A DNA stretch of 47,279 nucleotides from Bacteroidia bacterium (lineage in GTDB: Bacteria > Bacteroidota > Bacteroidia > Bacteroidales > Azobacteroidaceae), in the NCBI GenBank assembly GCA_025999115.1, contig BNWW01000010.1, positions 1 through 47,279 of the forward strand, written 5' to 3'. A program made the position numbers and the translations under genes. A model generated the notes under the pieces. That model searched no databases, was not told the origin of the DNA, and saw nothing but the letters and a program-made list of their open reading frames with translations. Within the stretch, counting starts at the first letter, position 1. The number at the start of each line of letters is the position of its first letter. Below are positions 19,191 through 27,364 of the stretch, in pieces.

Positions 19191-20024
19191 CTAATTATCT
19201 TTATTTTCAATAGATAGAATACTTTTTGCATTGAGCGGACTCACCACCTTCTTGCCGGTTTCTGCTTCCAACTTCATACGAGCCTCTTTCGCGATGTTAC
19301 CACCCCGGCGGGCAACATCCTCGTGTTCAGGAAATGTTTCAGGGTTTGAAACCTCTGATATTTCTTTGGTTGATAGTTCAGCGAGCATATTGATAACTAA
19401 CTCCTTATTAGTCATATTATCGCGAAGATTCTCTTTGTGCAAACCTTTGAATTGTTTATATTCTTTGGCTGTTTTTCCCGACCATGTTTTGTAGATAATA
19501 TCGGTTAACGAAGCAAATTCAAGGCCTTCTTGCAAGCCGTGTTTTTTCCATTCATCGGTCAAGTCTTTGCGAATTTCAATACTTTTCAAGCGTTGGTTTA
19601 TCCAGTTTTCGGAATAGCCCAAACGTTTATAATCGGTCATGGCTTGTTCGATGGATAGTTCAGGGTCTTGGAGTTGGTCTATGCGTTGTTTGGCAACTTC
19701 GGCAAGCCACAATTTGAAAGGTTCTGCTTTCTTTGAAGGAATAGATTGAATGATACGGAATAACTGTGTTGTATTGGCGGACAATATTTTTCGTAATTTT
19801 CCGGTATCGGTTAACATTTCTACCTGGGGACAATTTGTCCCCAGGTAATCGCCAAGCAAGTCGTCTCGCTTTCGCAATTTTTTAAGATACTCTGTAGGAT
19901 TAACACTATCTGTCAAACCTCCAATTACATCCACTACCGAGAAATACCATTCTTCTTCATTTTCGTTCCAAGCGGCGCGAATTTTTTTGTCTTCAAAAAG
20001 TTTAATTGTGTTTTCTTTGTTCAT
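19191..20024 (-). CDS. Bro-N domain protein
   Basis: The 277-aa protein begins with a Bro-N (BRO family N-terminal) domain: IKLFEDKKIRAAWNENEEEWYFSVVDVIGGLTD, then YLKKLRKRD and the LPF-type middle. This domain is DNA-binding in phage antirepressors and baculovirus BRO proteins. The C-terminal half is helical and ends with EHEDVARRGGNIAKEARMKLEAETGKKVVS, a tail shared by chromosomal Bro-N proteins of Bacteroidetes that act alone outside prophages. No other phage gene is in the window. It is convergent with the HTCS gene (5 bases between stops) and downstream of the DUF262 pair on the same strand. Role is unknown; mobile origin is likely. Confidence 0.75.
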   Translation of the reverse strand: MNKENTIKLFEDKKIRAAWNENEEEWYFSVVDVIGGLTDSVNPTEYLKKLRKRDDLLGDYLGTNCPQVEMLTDTGKLRKILSANTTQLFRIIQSIPSKKAEPFKLWLAEVAKQRIDQLQDPELSIEQAMTDYKRLGYSENWINQRLKSIEIRKDLTDEWKKHGLQEGLEFASLTDIIYKTWSGKTAKEYKQFKGLHKENLRDNMTNKELVINMLAELSTKEISEVSNPETFPEHEDVARRGGNIAKEARMKLEAETGKKVVSPLNAKSILSIENKDN

Positions 20025-20202
20025 AGCTTATTGTATTAAAAGTTATTATATTTTTTAGGCAATTTCGCCAATTAATAATTTGTTCAAACAGATCTTTTAC
20101 GATTTGGAAAGTATCGAGTGGAAGTTTGCTAAGTTTCGTCATTTTGGGCTTATAAAAGCGACCTTTGAATAGGTGGTAGATTTGTCTGTTGGCAATCATC
20201 AT
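20002..20202 (-). CDS. Small hypothetical protein, doubtful
   Basis: A 66-codon frame overlaps the start of the Bro-N gene by 23 bases. Its first 40 residues (with MTKLSKLPLDTFQIVKDLFEQI) read as a plausible amphipathic helical protein, while the last 25 look like translated intergenic AT-rich DNA. It may be the front of a once longer gene. I recognise no family. Confidence 0.25.
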   Translation of the reverse strand: MMIANRQIYHLFKGRFYKPKMTKLSKLPLDTFQIVKDLFEQIINWRNCLKNIITFNTISYEQRKHN

Positions 20203-20322
20203 GTTTAATATTTAATTAATAGAAGCGTGTTTGTGAGAGACTATCAAAAAATCTTCTGATGTAAAATGTAACTAAAAGGAAAATTGTTGATCGTATTTCT
20301 AATTATTTTCATCATATATAAA

Positions 20323-22305
20323 TCACTCAACAGTATAGCATCCGTCCAAATCTCTTGGTCGTTTACTCTTTAATAAATGGCAACAACTTTCATTTTCAGG
20401 AATTGCTATATAATTGGATTTGCTTTTTTTATCTAATAAATCAGGTTCCTGTATCAATCTTTTCTTCCAATTTGGCATCTCTAAAGGAGGAACAAAATTT
20501 GTAATGATATTCGACAATTCATTATCAATAAGTTGGATAATTATTTTTTTTAGATACTCTCTATAATCACTATATATATAATATTCTAATTCTCTGAAAG
20601 TATCTAACAGGCATCTTTTATGTGCATCTCCGACATACCAATATGACCACCAATAATTATAATATGCATATAGTCCATCAACCTCTATAGTCAGTAGTGC
20701 TCTTCTTAATTCATTAGTAACACTACTTGTTTCTTTGTTGAAATATTTAGTGACAACCTTTTGAACATTATTAAATAAGGATACATTAAAATTATCAATA
20801 TCATTAAAATCAGAGCAATACAAGGCAAATTCAATTCTTCCCATCAATAAATCATTATCTTCTGTATCAAATATTATTTGTTTATTATTGATGTCTTTTG
20901 TGATTAATTTTGCTTTTATCTTTTCTTCATCAACTTGCTCTTTTGCAAATTGAGATGTTAATTTATCTTTTGTGGATAGATAAAGATAAATGTTATCACA
21001 TCCTTCCGATAGTTCGGAAATTAAATTAATGATACCATCAAAAGTTTGAGGACTACGAATAATATCCGGTCTCTTTCCACTTCGTTCAATATATCCTCTT
21101 GATACAATATTTCTAACAACTCGCATCCAGTCGTTAAAGTTTTCTTTATTAAATTCTGAAATTCTCAATAAATATTCTGTCTGAGCGTAAAACAAAACTT
21201 TTTGAGTGTATGAGGCGATATTATCTCCAAAAACAATTTCAGATAAAATACTATTTTTAGGAGTATGTCTCCATAGAGGATATGTTAGATTTACGTTTAT
21301 TTTTTCACTCAAAACTTTATTATATATTTCAAAACAATTTACAAGATACTTAAAACCGTCTTCTGTAAATAATTCTGGGCGAACTAAATTAGGATTCTCT
21401 TGTAATTTCGTTATCGTGTTTATTCTATCCTCTAATTTATCAAGAGATTGTCTAATCATTGCAACTGTTGATATAAATCTGATAAGGGCTTCGTCGATAG
21501 AATTGTTTTTCTTAAAATTATTCCAAAAATAATCCGTCCATATTGTATCTATTTTAAATGCAAATAAATCTGTTTGATTTTTACTTTCTTCCCATTTTTT
21601 ATCATTGATATATTTTTGAAAACTCGCTTTGAAATTTTCAAAAAAAGATAAAAGTTTTCCCCTTGCATTCATTTTAATATATAAATCGTCTGTCAGCCCA
21701 ATATTTTCTAATTCGACATAATAAAAAGAAATAAGATTTTCATCTGACATTAATCTATTCCACAAATCATCTACAGAATAAAAAAGAGAATGAATGCCAT
21801 CAATTGTTCTGAGCATAGCATCAATTGTTGGGTCATTTTTCCATGACAAATAGAACCAAGAAGCATTAATAATTTGGTTGCTCAATTTAGCTTCATTTCC
21901 ATTTATTGTAATTGGATTGGAAATTAAACGTTTACAAAAATCTCTTGACGATATTCTTGTTTCGTAAGTAAAGTTATGTAAAAGTTCAATATTGGTGTTG
22001 TCTAAATAATTATCTTTAGTACAAGCATACCAATATAATAAAAAAAGAGTTGTCAATCGTTGTTGTCCGTCTAATGGTTGGAAAGAATCATCAACTGTAC
22101 TTCCATAAATAAAATCAAGTTTTATTTCTTTATTACATTTAATGCTTTGATACAAAGCATTTAGAAAATTATTTCTAATTTCTTTTTTGTCTTCTCTTCC
22201 TTGAGCATAATCCCTTTGTATAATCGGAATTTCTACTTTGTGATTTTTGAGTAATTGAGGAAAATTCAAAGTTTCTCCTTTGTATTGATTATCTATTGTC
22301 TCCAT
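20323..22305 (-). CDS. DUF262 protein, large partner without DUF1524
   Basis: This 660-aa protein carries the DUF262 (GmrS-like, ParB-fold) N-terminus: IPIIQRDYAQGR at residues 26-37 and the nucleotide-binding motif DGQQR at 79-83, followed by LTTLFLLYWY. DUF262 domains bind and hydrolyse nucleotides in GmrSD-type modification-dependent nucleases and in SspE. The remaining 500 residues are helical and end in PNWKKRLIQEPDLL and LLKSKRPRDLDGC; I see no HxxP/N/K nuclease motif, so it seems to lack the usual HNH-type DUF1524 end. Its start overlaps the end of the upstream DUF262 gene by 17 bases, implying coupled translation. Base composition is much more AT-rich than the flanking PUL and aroE regions, which suggests transfer. 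Role in antiphage defence is an inference from family and pairing. Confidence 0.8.
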   Translation of the reverse strand: METIDNQYKGETLNFPQLLKNHKVEIPIIQRDYAQGREDKKEIRNNFLNALYQSIKCNKEIKLDFIYGSTVDDSFQPLDGQQRLTTLFLLYWYACTKDNYLDNTNIELLHNFTYETRISSRDFCKRLISNPITINGNEAKLSNQIINASWFYLSWKNDPTIDAMLRTIDGIHSLFYSVDDLWNRLMSDENLISFYYVELENIGLTDDLYIKMNARGKLLSFFENFKASFQKYINDKKWEESKNQTDLFAFKIDTIWTDYFWNNFKKNNSIDEALIRFISTVAMIRQSLDKLEDRINTITKLQENPNLVRPELFTEDGFKYLVNCFEIYNKVLSEKINVNLTYPLWRHTPKNSILSEIVFGDNIASYTQKVLFYAQTEYLLRISEFNKENFNDWMRVVRNIVSRGYIERSGKRPDIIRSPQTFDGIINLISELSEGCDNIYLYLSTKDKLTSQFAKEQVDEEKIKAKLITKDINNKQIIFDTEDNDLLMGRIEFALYCSDFNDIDNFNVSLFNNVQKVVTKYFNKETSSVTNELRRALLTIEVDGLYAYYNYWWSYWYVGDAHKRCLLDTFRELEYYIYSDYREYLKKIIIQLIDNELSNIITNFVPPLEMPNWKKRLIQEPDLLDKKSKSNYIAIPENESCCHLLKSKRPRDLDGCYTVE

Positions 22306-23977
22306 TTTTTTTATTATTAATGTAGTCGTTGAGTACTTTTTCTATATCTCTTTCATAATTTTCTCTATCATCTTGTGTCCAAAATGAAATTTTGGGTGGA
22401 TACTCACTAAAATACTTTAGAAATACGTTTTTTGTGCAAATAGGGATAAATGTACCTGATTTATCTCTGTCAATAATTGTTTTTCTTTTGAAAGGGAAAA
22501 CAGCATTCTTATAACTTCTATTCGTTTCAGAATCCAAGAGAGTTAAATTTGAAATATCATTTATATCTTCATCTTTTAATTCCGAGTTAAAATGAGAAAC
22601 AATGTCTTCAAATAAGGATTTAAATTGTTCATCGTCATCACATTTACATGTTTTGGCTTTTTCTTTTATTGATTGTCCATCTTGTTTGGAATCATCAACA
22701 AAAGGAATAGCATCCCCCAACCATTTATCTCTATTTTTGTCTGGCATAGTATCTTTGACGGAAGTTATGTGTTCAATATCCCAATTTCCATTTTTGTATA
22801 TTTCAAACGGGAAATATGAATTATCTTTCTCGCTATTCAACATTGTTAGAATATTGTAGAGTAAGAGAACATTTTTTACTTGAGGATCGCCATATTGCAA
22901 TTCGTTTAATGATACCTTTTTCAGGTTGTCTTTAATTGTGTTATCCAAATATCCTCGAAATTCTTCTTTTGTCAAATTGCTGGATTTTTCATATAAAGTT
23001 TCAATTTCAACAGCTTCAATACATAACAGATAACCAATTTTATGATACAAATCTCGTTCATGAAACCACTCATCAAATCTCTGATAATATTGTTTTACCT
23101 CACCCCAATTTTCCTCGATTATTGTTTGATTTTTATTTTGAAATCGATTGTTGAAGAAACGAAATGTTGAGTATTTATCGGTTAAATCTTTGTTCCCATT
23201 CATTAAATCAAAAATAAATTCGATTCTATTTGTAGCAGTTTTATTTTTGTTAATAAAATACCATAAGCGATTATCTTGTAAGGCATGCTCTATATTATCC
23301 CATTCGGTAGCAATCTCAAATTGTTTTTGTTTTAATTTTTTCGAATCTCCTTTCTCAAAATTAGAACTATTCAAAAATAACGCTTTTATTAATTCTGCGT
23401 TTGTAAGTGGAATTTTCCCAATGTTAATTCGAGTAAATATTGCTATAGCATCTTCTTCATTACTTTGATACCAAATAACTTTTGAATGAAATTTAAATTT
23501 TGAACGAAAATCTCCTTTGTCAAAATTATTTCCTTTTAATTCAAACCACTTTGATATTGTCTGATATGCTTCCGAGATATAAAAATAATCTACATTTTCA
23601 TTTTTATTATTTTCATTGTCAGGCTCTTTTAAAAAATCTTTAGAGTTTTTTCTTGTTTCATAATCCAATTCAAATAATTTTTCAGGTATTTTGTAATCTT
23701 GGTTAAGGTAATGTAGAATTAGATAAATTGTGGTTAGTCTCTGTTGTCCATCAATTACTTCAAACAAACTATTTTCAAGCGGTTTTACCACAATTGGTTG
23801 AAGACAATACCATGTTTTATTATTATCATCTACATCACGGGGTTTAAAATCTGATATATCATTCAATAATTCTTTAACTTCTGTAGCACTCCATCGGTAT
23901 CCACGCTGGTATGAAGGAATATAAAATTTATATTCTTGAAGTTCATTAATTGTTTTTAATTCTAGAATATTTTCCAT
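22289..23977 (-). CDS. DUF262-DUF1524 protein, probable modification-sensing nuclease
   Basis: The 562-aa protein has DUF262 at the N-terminus (IPSYQRGYRW at 20-29, DGQQR at 76-80, FTRINIGKIPLTNAELIKA about residue 185) and a DUF1524 HNH-like domain at the C-terminus (DIEHI at 400-404, NLTLLDSETN at 478-487, then FPFKRK). This is the GmrSD/SspE arrangement, in which the first domain hydrolyses nucleotide and senses the DNA while the second cuts. The usual HxxP after the catalytic His is HITS here, a variant to note. It is first in a two-gene unit with the larger DUF262 protein. Candidate promoters lie 55-95 bases upstream. AT-rich like its partner. No methylase or phosphorothioation gene is nearby, so self-recognition must be by another route. 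Confidence 0.85.
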   Translation of the reverse strand: MENILELKTINELQEYKFYIPSYQRGYRWSATEVKELLNDISDFKPRDVDDNNKTWYCLQPIVVKPLENSLFEVIDGQQRLTTIYLILHYLNQDYKIPEKLFELDYETRKNSKDFLKEPDNENNKNENVDYFYISEAYQTISKWFELKGNNFDKGDFRSKFKFHSKVIWYQSNEEDAIAIFTRINIGKIPLTNAELIKALFLNSSNFEKGDSKKLKQKQFEIATEWDNIEHALQDNRLWYFINKNKTATNRIEFIFDLMNGNKDLTDKYSTFRFFNNRFQNKNQTIIEENWGEVKQYYQRFDEWFHERDLYHKIGYLLCIEAVEIETLYEKSSNLTKEEFRGYLDNTIKDNLKKVSLNELQYGDPQVKNVLLLYNILTMLNSEKDNSYFPFEIYKNGNWDIEHITSVKDTMPDKNRDKWLGDAIPFVDDSKQDGQSIKEKAKTCKCDDDEQFKSLFEDIVSHFNSELKDEDINDISNLTLLDSETNRSYKNAVFPFKRKTIIDRDKSGTFIPICTKNVFLKYFSEYPPKISFWTQDDRENYERDIEKVLNDYINNKKNGDNR

Positions 23978-24031
23978 ATTATCAATTATTTAAACACTTT
24001 TTGAGTCAAATACTGTTCGATAAAAATTTTT

Positions 24032-24070
24032 CAAAGATATAATATCTTCTTGTTTCTTCCTGCAAAAATA
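24032..24070 (-). promoter_or_regulatory. Promoter region of the DUF262 pair
   Basis: On the minus strand TATCTTTG (24032-24039) and TATTTTTG (24063-24070) each match TAnnTTTG. The TTTG of the second box also sits 23 bases upstream of the first, close to a -33 position. One or both may drive the two genes. Confidence 0.4.
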
Positions 24071-24153
24071 CAAAAAAGTTATCGACAAGATATTTTTTCT
24101 TTTTAAACACAAATCTATCTCCTCCCCAAAAAACTGCAATGATGCTAATTCTA

Positions 24154-24229
24154 CTCAAACAAAACCTTTTTTTCTGCTACGAGTTGTTTTGTTTTACTTA
24201 AGGTTAAAAAATAAGGTTTTGTTTGAGTG
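24154..24229. repeat. 76-bp unit with 16-bp perfect inverted ends
   Basis: ACTCAAACAAAACCTT (24154-24169) is perfectly reverse-complemented at 24214-24229, enclosing 44 bases of AT-rich DNA. It lies between two minus-strand units. No T-run follows on the strand of transcription, so it is not a typical terminator. It may be a MITE-like remnant or a structured 3' end. Confidence 0.6.
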
Positions 24230-24245
24230 TTTTCACAAGGCTAAA

Positions 24246-25451
24246 TTATCCTCCCGTGTAGCTACCCACCACCACATAACTCCAATATCGCGTATCTTTG
24301 TTTACCGGACACAAAGCCAAATACCCCGAAACAACTCGCCCTTCCCGAACAACTAAAGGATATTTCGTTTGCAATTCGCGATTTTTGTCCAAAATATTAC
24401 CCATTTGGGTATAAAATTCCACAAAAAAGACGCCTTCGGAATCGGGAGCGAGAATGTTTTCGGAAAATTGCAACGCTAAATAACCCATGCTTTTGCGCAT
24501 GTTGATTTCGACACAGGGATGCAAACGGTATCGGTTTCCGGAAAAATAAATCAGCATATCTACACCGATAGTTCCTTGGTAATGAACGGCGTAAGTGTTT
24601 TTTATTTGAACAAGAAGTTGTTGTTTGACCGCTTCCAAAGTTTCGATTGAAATATAGTTTGTAATTTCTTGTAATAAAACGGTTTGCGATGCCAAACGAC
24701 TCCTTTCGTAAGCGCCTTTGGCATTGGTCTGAAAAACGGAATAACTGAGAAAATGGATTTCTTCCGGATTTGGAATGTCGAAGTGCATTGAAAAATCCAA
24801 TCGTTTATCCAAGGCTTTTTCGATTGAAACTTGTCCTTGTTTTTTTAACATTCCGCTGATAATCTGGCGTTCCGACCGGGCTAATTTTCCGGGTGGAAGC
24901 CAAATTAACCCGCGTCCGGAAGAAGAAAATGGAGATTTAAGTAATTGTTTGTCGGTTGATTGTGATAGATATGTTTCAATTTCTTCGATTGATGAAAAAA
25001 ATTGCGGAAGAATATTGTTTTCAATGGAAGGAATCGAAGCGATTAAATGGAATAAGATTTCTTGTGCGGTAAAACGGCTTCCTAAATGGCGCAAATCGTC
25101 TGTCCAAACCGGAATTTGCCAATCAACCGAATATTGCCGATTGAGTTTTTCAAAATAATGAATGCTTTGTGGAGAAATTCCCCAGGGTGATACGATTTGC
25201 CGCTTCAATCGTTCGCTGTTCGGATGGATTTCGGACGTAGTGATGGGTTCGGCAATTGAAAACGCTTGAATTTGTTGTTGAAACGAATCGGGTAGGGGAT
25301 GTTCGATGAAAACGAAATCGTTTTTCCCGGCGTACCAAGCGGGTAAAAAAGCCAAATCCTGCTGCATTTTCACCTGATTTTCAGGCGCTTGATAGAATGG
25401 AGACGCATTGAGGACGGCCGTTTCATGTCCCGGATTAAACCAGTGAATCAT
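24246..25451 (-). CDS. ATP-grasp-like protein conserved in Bacteroidales, unknown role
   Basis: The 401-aa cytoplasmic protein opens WFNPGHETAVLN and has features of an ATP-grasp ligase: a LLKSPFSSSGRGLIW segment (phosphate-binding loop region, about residues 168-182), a GTIGVDMLIY strand and HPCVEINMRKSMGYLAL (about 315-330), where the Glu and Asn would bind metal. I recall it only as a conserved hypothetical family of Bacteroidales. Substrate is not predictable from the sequence. It is the last gene of a five-gene operon and overlaps the acetyltransferase gene by 4 bases. Confidence 0.6.
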   Translation of the reverse strand: MIHWFNPGHETAVLNASPFYQAPENQVKMQQDLAFLPAWYAGKNDFVFIEHPLPDSFQQQIQAFSIAEPITTSEIHPNSERLKRQIVSPWGISPQSIHYFEKLNRQYSVDWQIPVWTDDLRHLGSRFTAQEILFHLIASIPSIENNILPQFFSSIEEIETYLSQSTDKQLLKSPFSSSGRGLIWLPPGKLARSERQIISGMLKKQGQVSIEKALDKRLDFSMHFDIPNPEEIHFLSYSVFQTNAKGAYERSRLASQTVLLQEITNYISIETLEAVKQQLLVQIKNTYAVHYQGTIGVDMLIYFSGNRYRLHPCVEINMRKSMGYLALQFSENILAPDSEGVFFVEFYTQMGNILDKNRELQTKYPLVVREGRVVSGYLALCPVNKDTRYWSYVVVGSYTGG

Positions 25452-25906
25452 CTTTTAATTTCGAGCGAACAGGTAATCCATTCCGGACAAAACCGGGCAT
25501 GGTATTTTTTGTAAAAATTGATGCCCGGTTCGTTCCATTCCAAAACTTGCCACACCATTCCCCGAAATCCGCGTTCTTTGGCTTCGATAATCAATTGGTC
25601 GAAAAGCATGGCTCCAATGCCGTTGCCGCGCATTTCTTCCGTAACGAAAATATCTTCGAGGTACATCAATTGCCCGCGCCAAGTGGAAAAACGGATGTAA
25701 TAGAGCGCCATACCGCAGATTAGACCTTTCGATTCGGCCACAAACGCCCACCAAATGGGATGTTCGCCGAAACCGCTTTCGGTAAATTCGTCCAACCCGA
25801 CGACGACTTCCTGTTCCGCTCGTTCGTATTTCGCCAAACCTCTAATCAACTCCAGCAAAGCCGGACAATCTTTTTTCTTCGCTCTCCGAATAATAACGTT
25901 TTGCAT
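25448..25906 (-). CDS. GNAT family N-acetyltransferase
   Basis: The 152-aa protein is one complete GNAT domain. It has IRRAKKKDCPALLELI at the start, the central strand LEDIFVTEEMRGNGIGAMLF with the acetyl-CoA pyrophosphate loop (RGNGIG, about residues 93-98), and WNEPGINFYKKYHA near the end, which is typical of the diamine/spermine-acetyltransferase-like branch. It is cytoplasmic. Its substrate may be a small polyamine-like amine but this is not certain. It sits 3 bases after the ABC ATPase gene and overlaps the ATP-grasp-like gene by 4 bases. Confidence 0.88.
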   Translation of the reverse strand: MQNVIIRRAKKKDCPALLELIRGLAKYERAEQEVVVGLDEFTESGFGEHPIWWAFVAESKGLICGMALYYIRFSTWRGQLMYLEDIFVTEEMRGNGIGAMLFDQLIIEAKERGFRGMVWQVLEWNEPGINFYKKYHARFCPEWITCSLEIKR

Positions 25907-25909
25907 CTT

Positions 25910-26701
25910 TTACGGATTATGTATTTTTATTTTGAAACGATTACTTTCCCGGTTAAAATAAACGTCCGGTGATTGGAAAAAGTTTTCCAAATGACCGTTT
26001 TTCGCCAATATTTGTGGTTTTCCGGCGATAATCCGGCCGTTTGTATCCATCAACCACAGAGTGTCGGCCAATTGAATCGCCAAATCCACGTCGTGTGTAG
26101 AAAGAAAAATGATTTTGTGCATTTCACGGCTCAACCGGCGCAACAATTGCATGATTTCCACTTTACTCGGAAAATCGAGAAAAGCGGAAGGTTCGTCCAA
26201 TAAAATGACCGGTGTTTGTTGGGCTAATGCCTTGGCAATCATTACTTTCTGTCGTTCGCCATCGCTCAATTCGAGGATTGGACGGTTGGCCATGGTTTGG
26301 ATGCGGACTTGTTGTAAGGCTTCTTCGGTAATGGCGATGTCTTCTTGATTTAATTGTCCCCAAAATCCGGTGTAGGGCAATCTTCCGCGACTTACGAGTT
26401 CACGAACCGACAAATCGGGTGTTTGGATTTTTTCGGTTAATACGACGCTAATTCGTTGTGCGCGTTCAAGTTCCGTATAATTTGATAAATTTTGATTATC
26501 CAATAAAATTTCGCCCGATAAAGGTTTTTGAAATCCGGCCAAAGTACGCAATAAAGTAGATTTTCCTACCCCGTTGGCGCCGAGTAAACAAGTCAATTCG
26601 CCGCTGAAAAGTTCGGCAGTCAGGTTTTCGGCAACGATTTTTTCGTTTTTTTTCGTTAAATAACCGATGCTTAAATCCCGGATTTGGAAAGTCGGATTCA
26701 T
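25910..26701 (-). CDS. ABC transporter ATP-binding protein, FecE/BtuD type
   Basis: The 263-aa ATPase has Walker A GANGVGKST (about residues 43-51), Q-loop region, signature LSDGERQKVMIAKAL, Walker B VILLDEPSAFLD and the switch STHDVDLAIQ. The spacing and signature fit ATPases for iron-siderophore, heme or cobalamin import. The partner permease and binding protein genes are not in this operon, so it must act with subunits encoded elsewhere, or the unit has been rearranged. It overlaps the PorT-like gene by 4 bases. Confidence 0.88.
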   Translation of the reverse strand: MNPTFQIRDLSIGYLTKKNEKIVAENLTAELFSGELTCLLGANGVGKSTLLRTLAGFQKPLSGEILLDNQNLSNYTELERAQRISVVLTEKIQTPDLSVRELVSRGRLPYTGFWGQLNQEDIAITEEALQQVRIQTMANRPILELSDGERQKVMIAKALAQQTPVILLDEPSAFLDFPSKVEIMQLLRRLSREMHKIIFLSTHDVDLAIQLADTLWLMDTNGRIIAGKPQILAKNGHLENFFQSPDVYFNRESNRFKIKIHNP

Positions 26702-27363
26702 GGAATCAAATAAGTCAGTTTGATGCCAATAACTTGATTGTGAGAGGCTTGGAAATATTCGCCGCGACTATTTTTGAAAATATCCGACAATCCGTAGAAA
26801 TAACGGCCTTCCAAAATAAAACTGCCGATACCGGTGCGAATTTCCAAACCGCCGCCGCCTGTAATGCCGTAATCGAACTGGTTTTGGATTTTTCGGTCGA
26901 AATATTCATCTTCTTCAACGCTCGTTCCTTCGGGCGCCGTATTGGTTTTTTCCAAGATTTTTTCGCTGATATTATAGCCGATTTGCGGCCCCAGATTAAA
27001 AATCAATCGCGAATGTTTTCCCAGATTAAAATAAATATGCGTCAAAACGGGCATTTCAAGATAAGCCAAGGAACGACTGTAACGGTAAAAATGCACCACC
27101 GTATCGGTCGTTTGTTGCCATCCGCGTAAGGAATAATTGAGTTCGACTTGCAGTCCGAAATTCGATTCCGAGATGTAACGGGCTGTTAATCCGCCGGTTT
27201 CCTGTAATAACATTTCTTGGGGAATTTGTGGATTAAAGCCGACTCGCGACAACGTAACGCCGCCGTTGGCCCCAAATCGCCATTCCGATTGAAAAGTTGA
27301 ATTTTGCGCCCAAAGCGTTAATCCGAAAAAACAGGCCAACCCGATTGCAATTCCTCGTTTCAT
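26698..27363 (-). CDS. porT: PorT-like outer-membrane beta-barrel protein
   Basis: The 221-aa protein has a cleaved signal (LWAQ) and an eight-strand-type barrel: WRFGANGGVTLSRVGFNP, NFGLQVELNYSLRGWQQ, RSLAYLEMPVLTHIYF, FDYGITGGGGLEIRTGIGSFILEGRYFYGLSDIF and a C-terminal VIGIKLTYLIP. This matches, from memory, the PorT family, whose member in Porphyromonas gingivalis is needed for type IX secretion. T9SS sorting domains on at least three proteins in this window show that the organism uses that pathway. The assignment rests on resemblance of the barrel only; a general outer-membrane barrel is the alternative. Confidence 0.6.
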   Translation of the reverse strand: MKRGIAIGLACFFGLTLWAQNSTFQSEWRFGANGGVTLSRVGFNPQIPQEMLLQETGGLTARYISESNFGLQVELNYSLRGWQQTTDTVVHFYRYSRSLAYLEMPVLTHIYFNLGKHSRLIFNLGPQIGYNISEKILEKTNTAPEGTSVEEDEYFDRKIQNQFDYGITGGGGLEIRTGIGSFILEGRYFYGLSDIFKNSRGEYFQASHNQVIGIKLTYLIP

Positions 27364-27364
27364 T

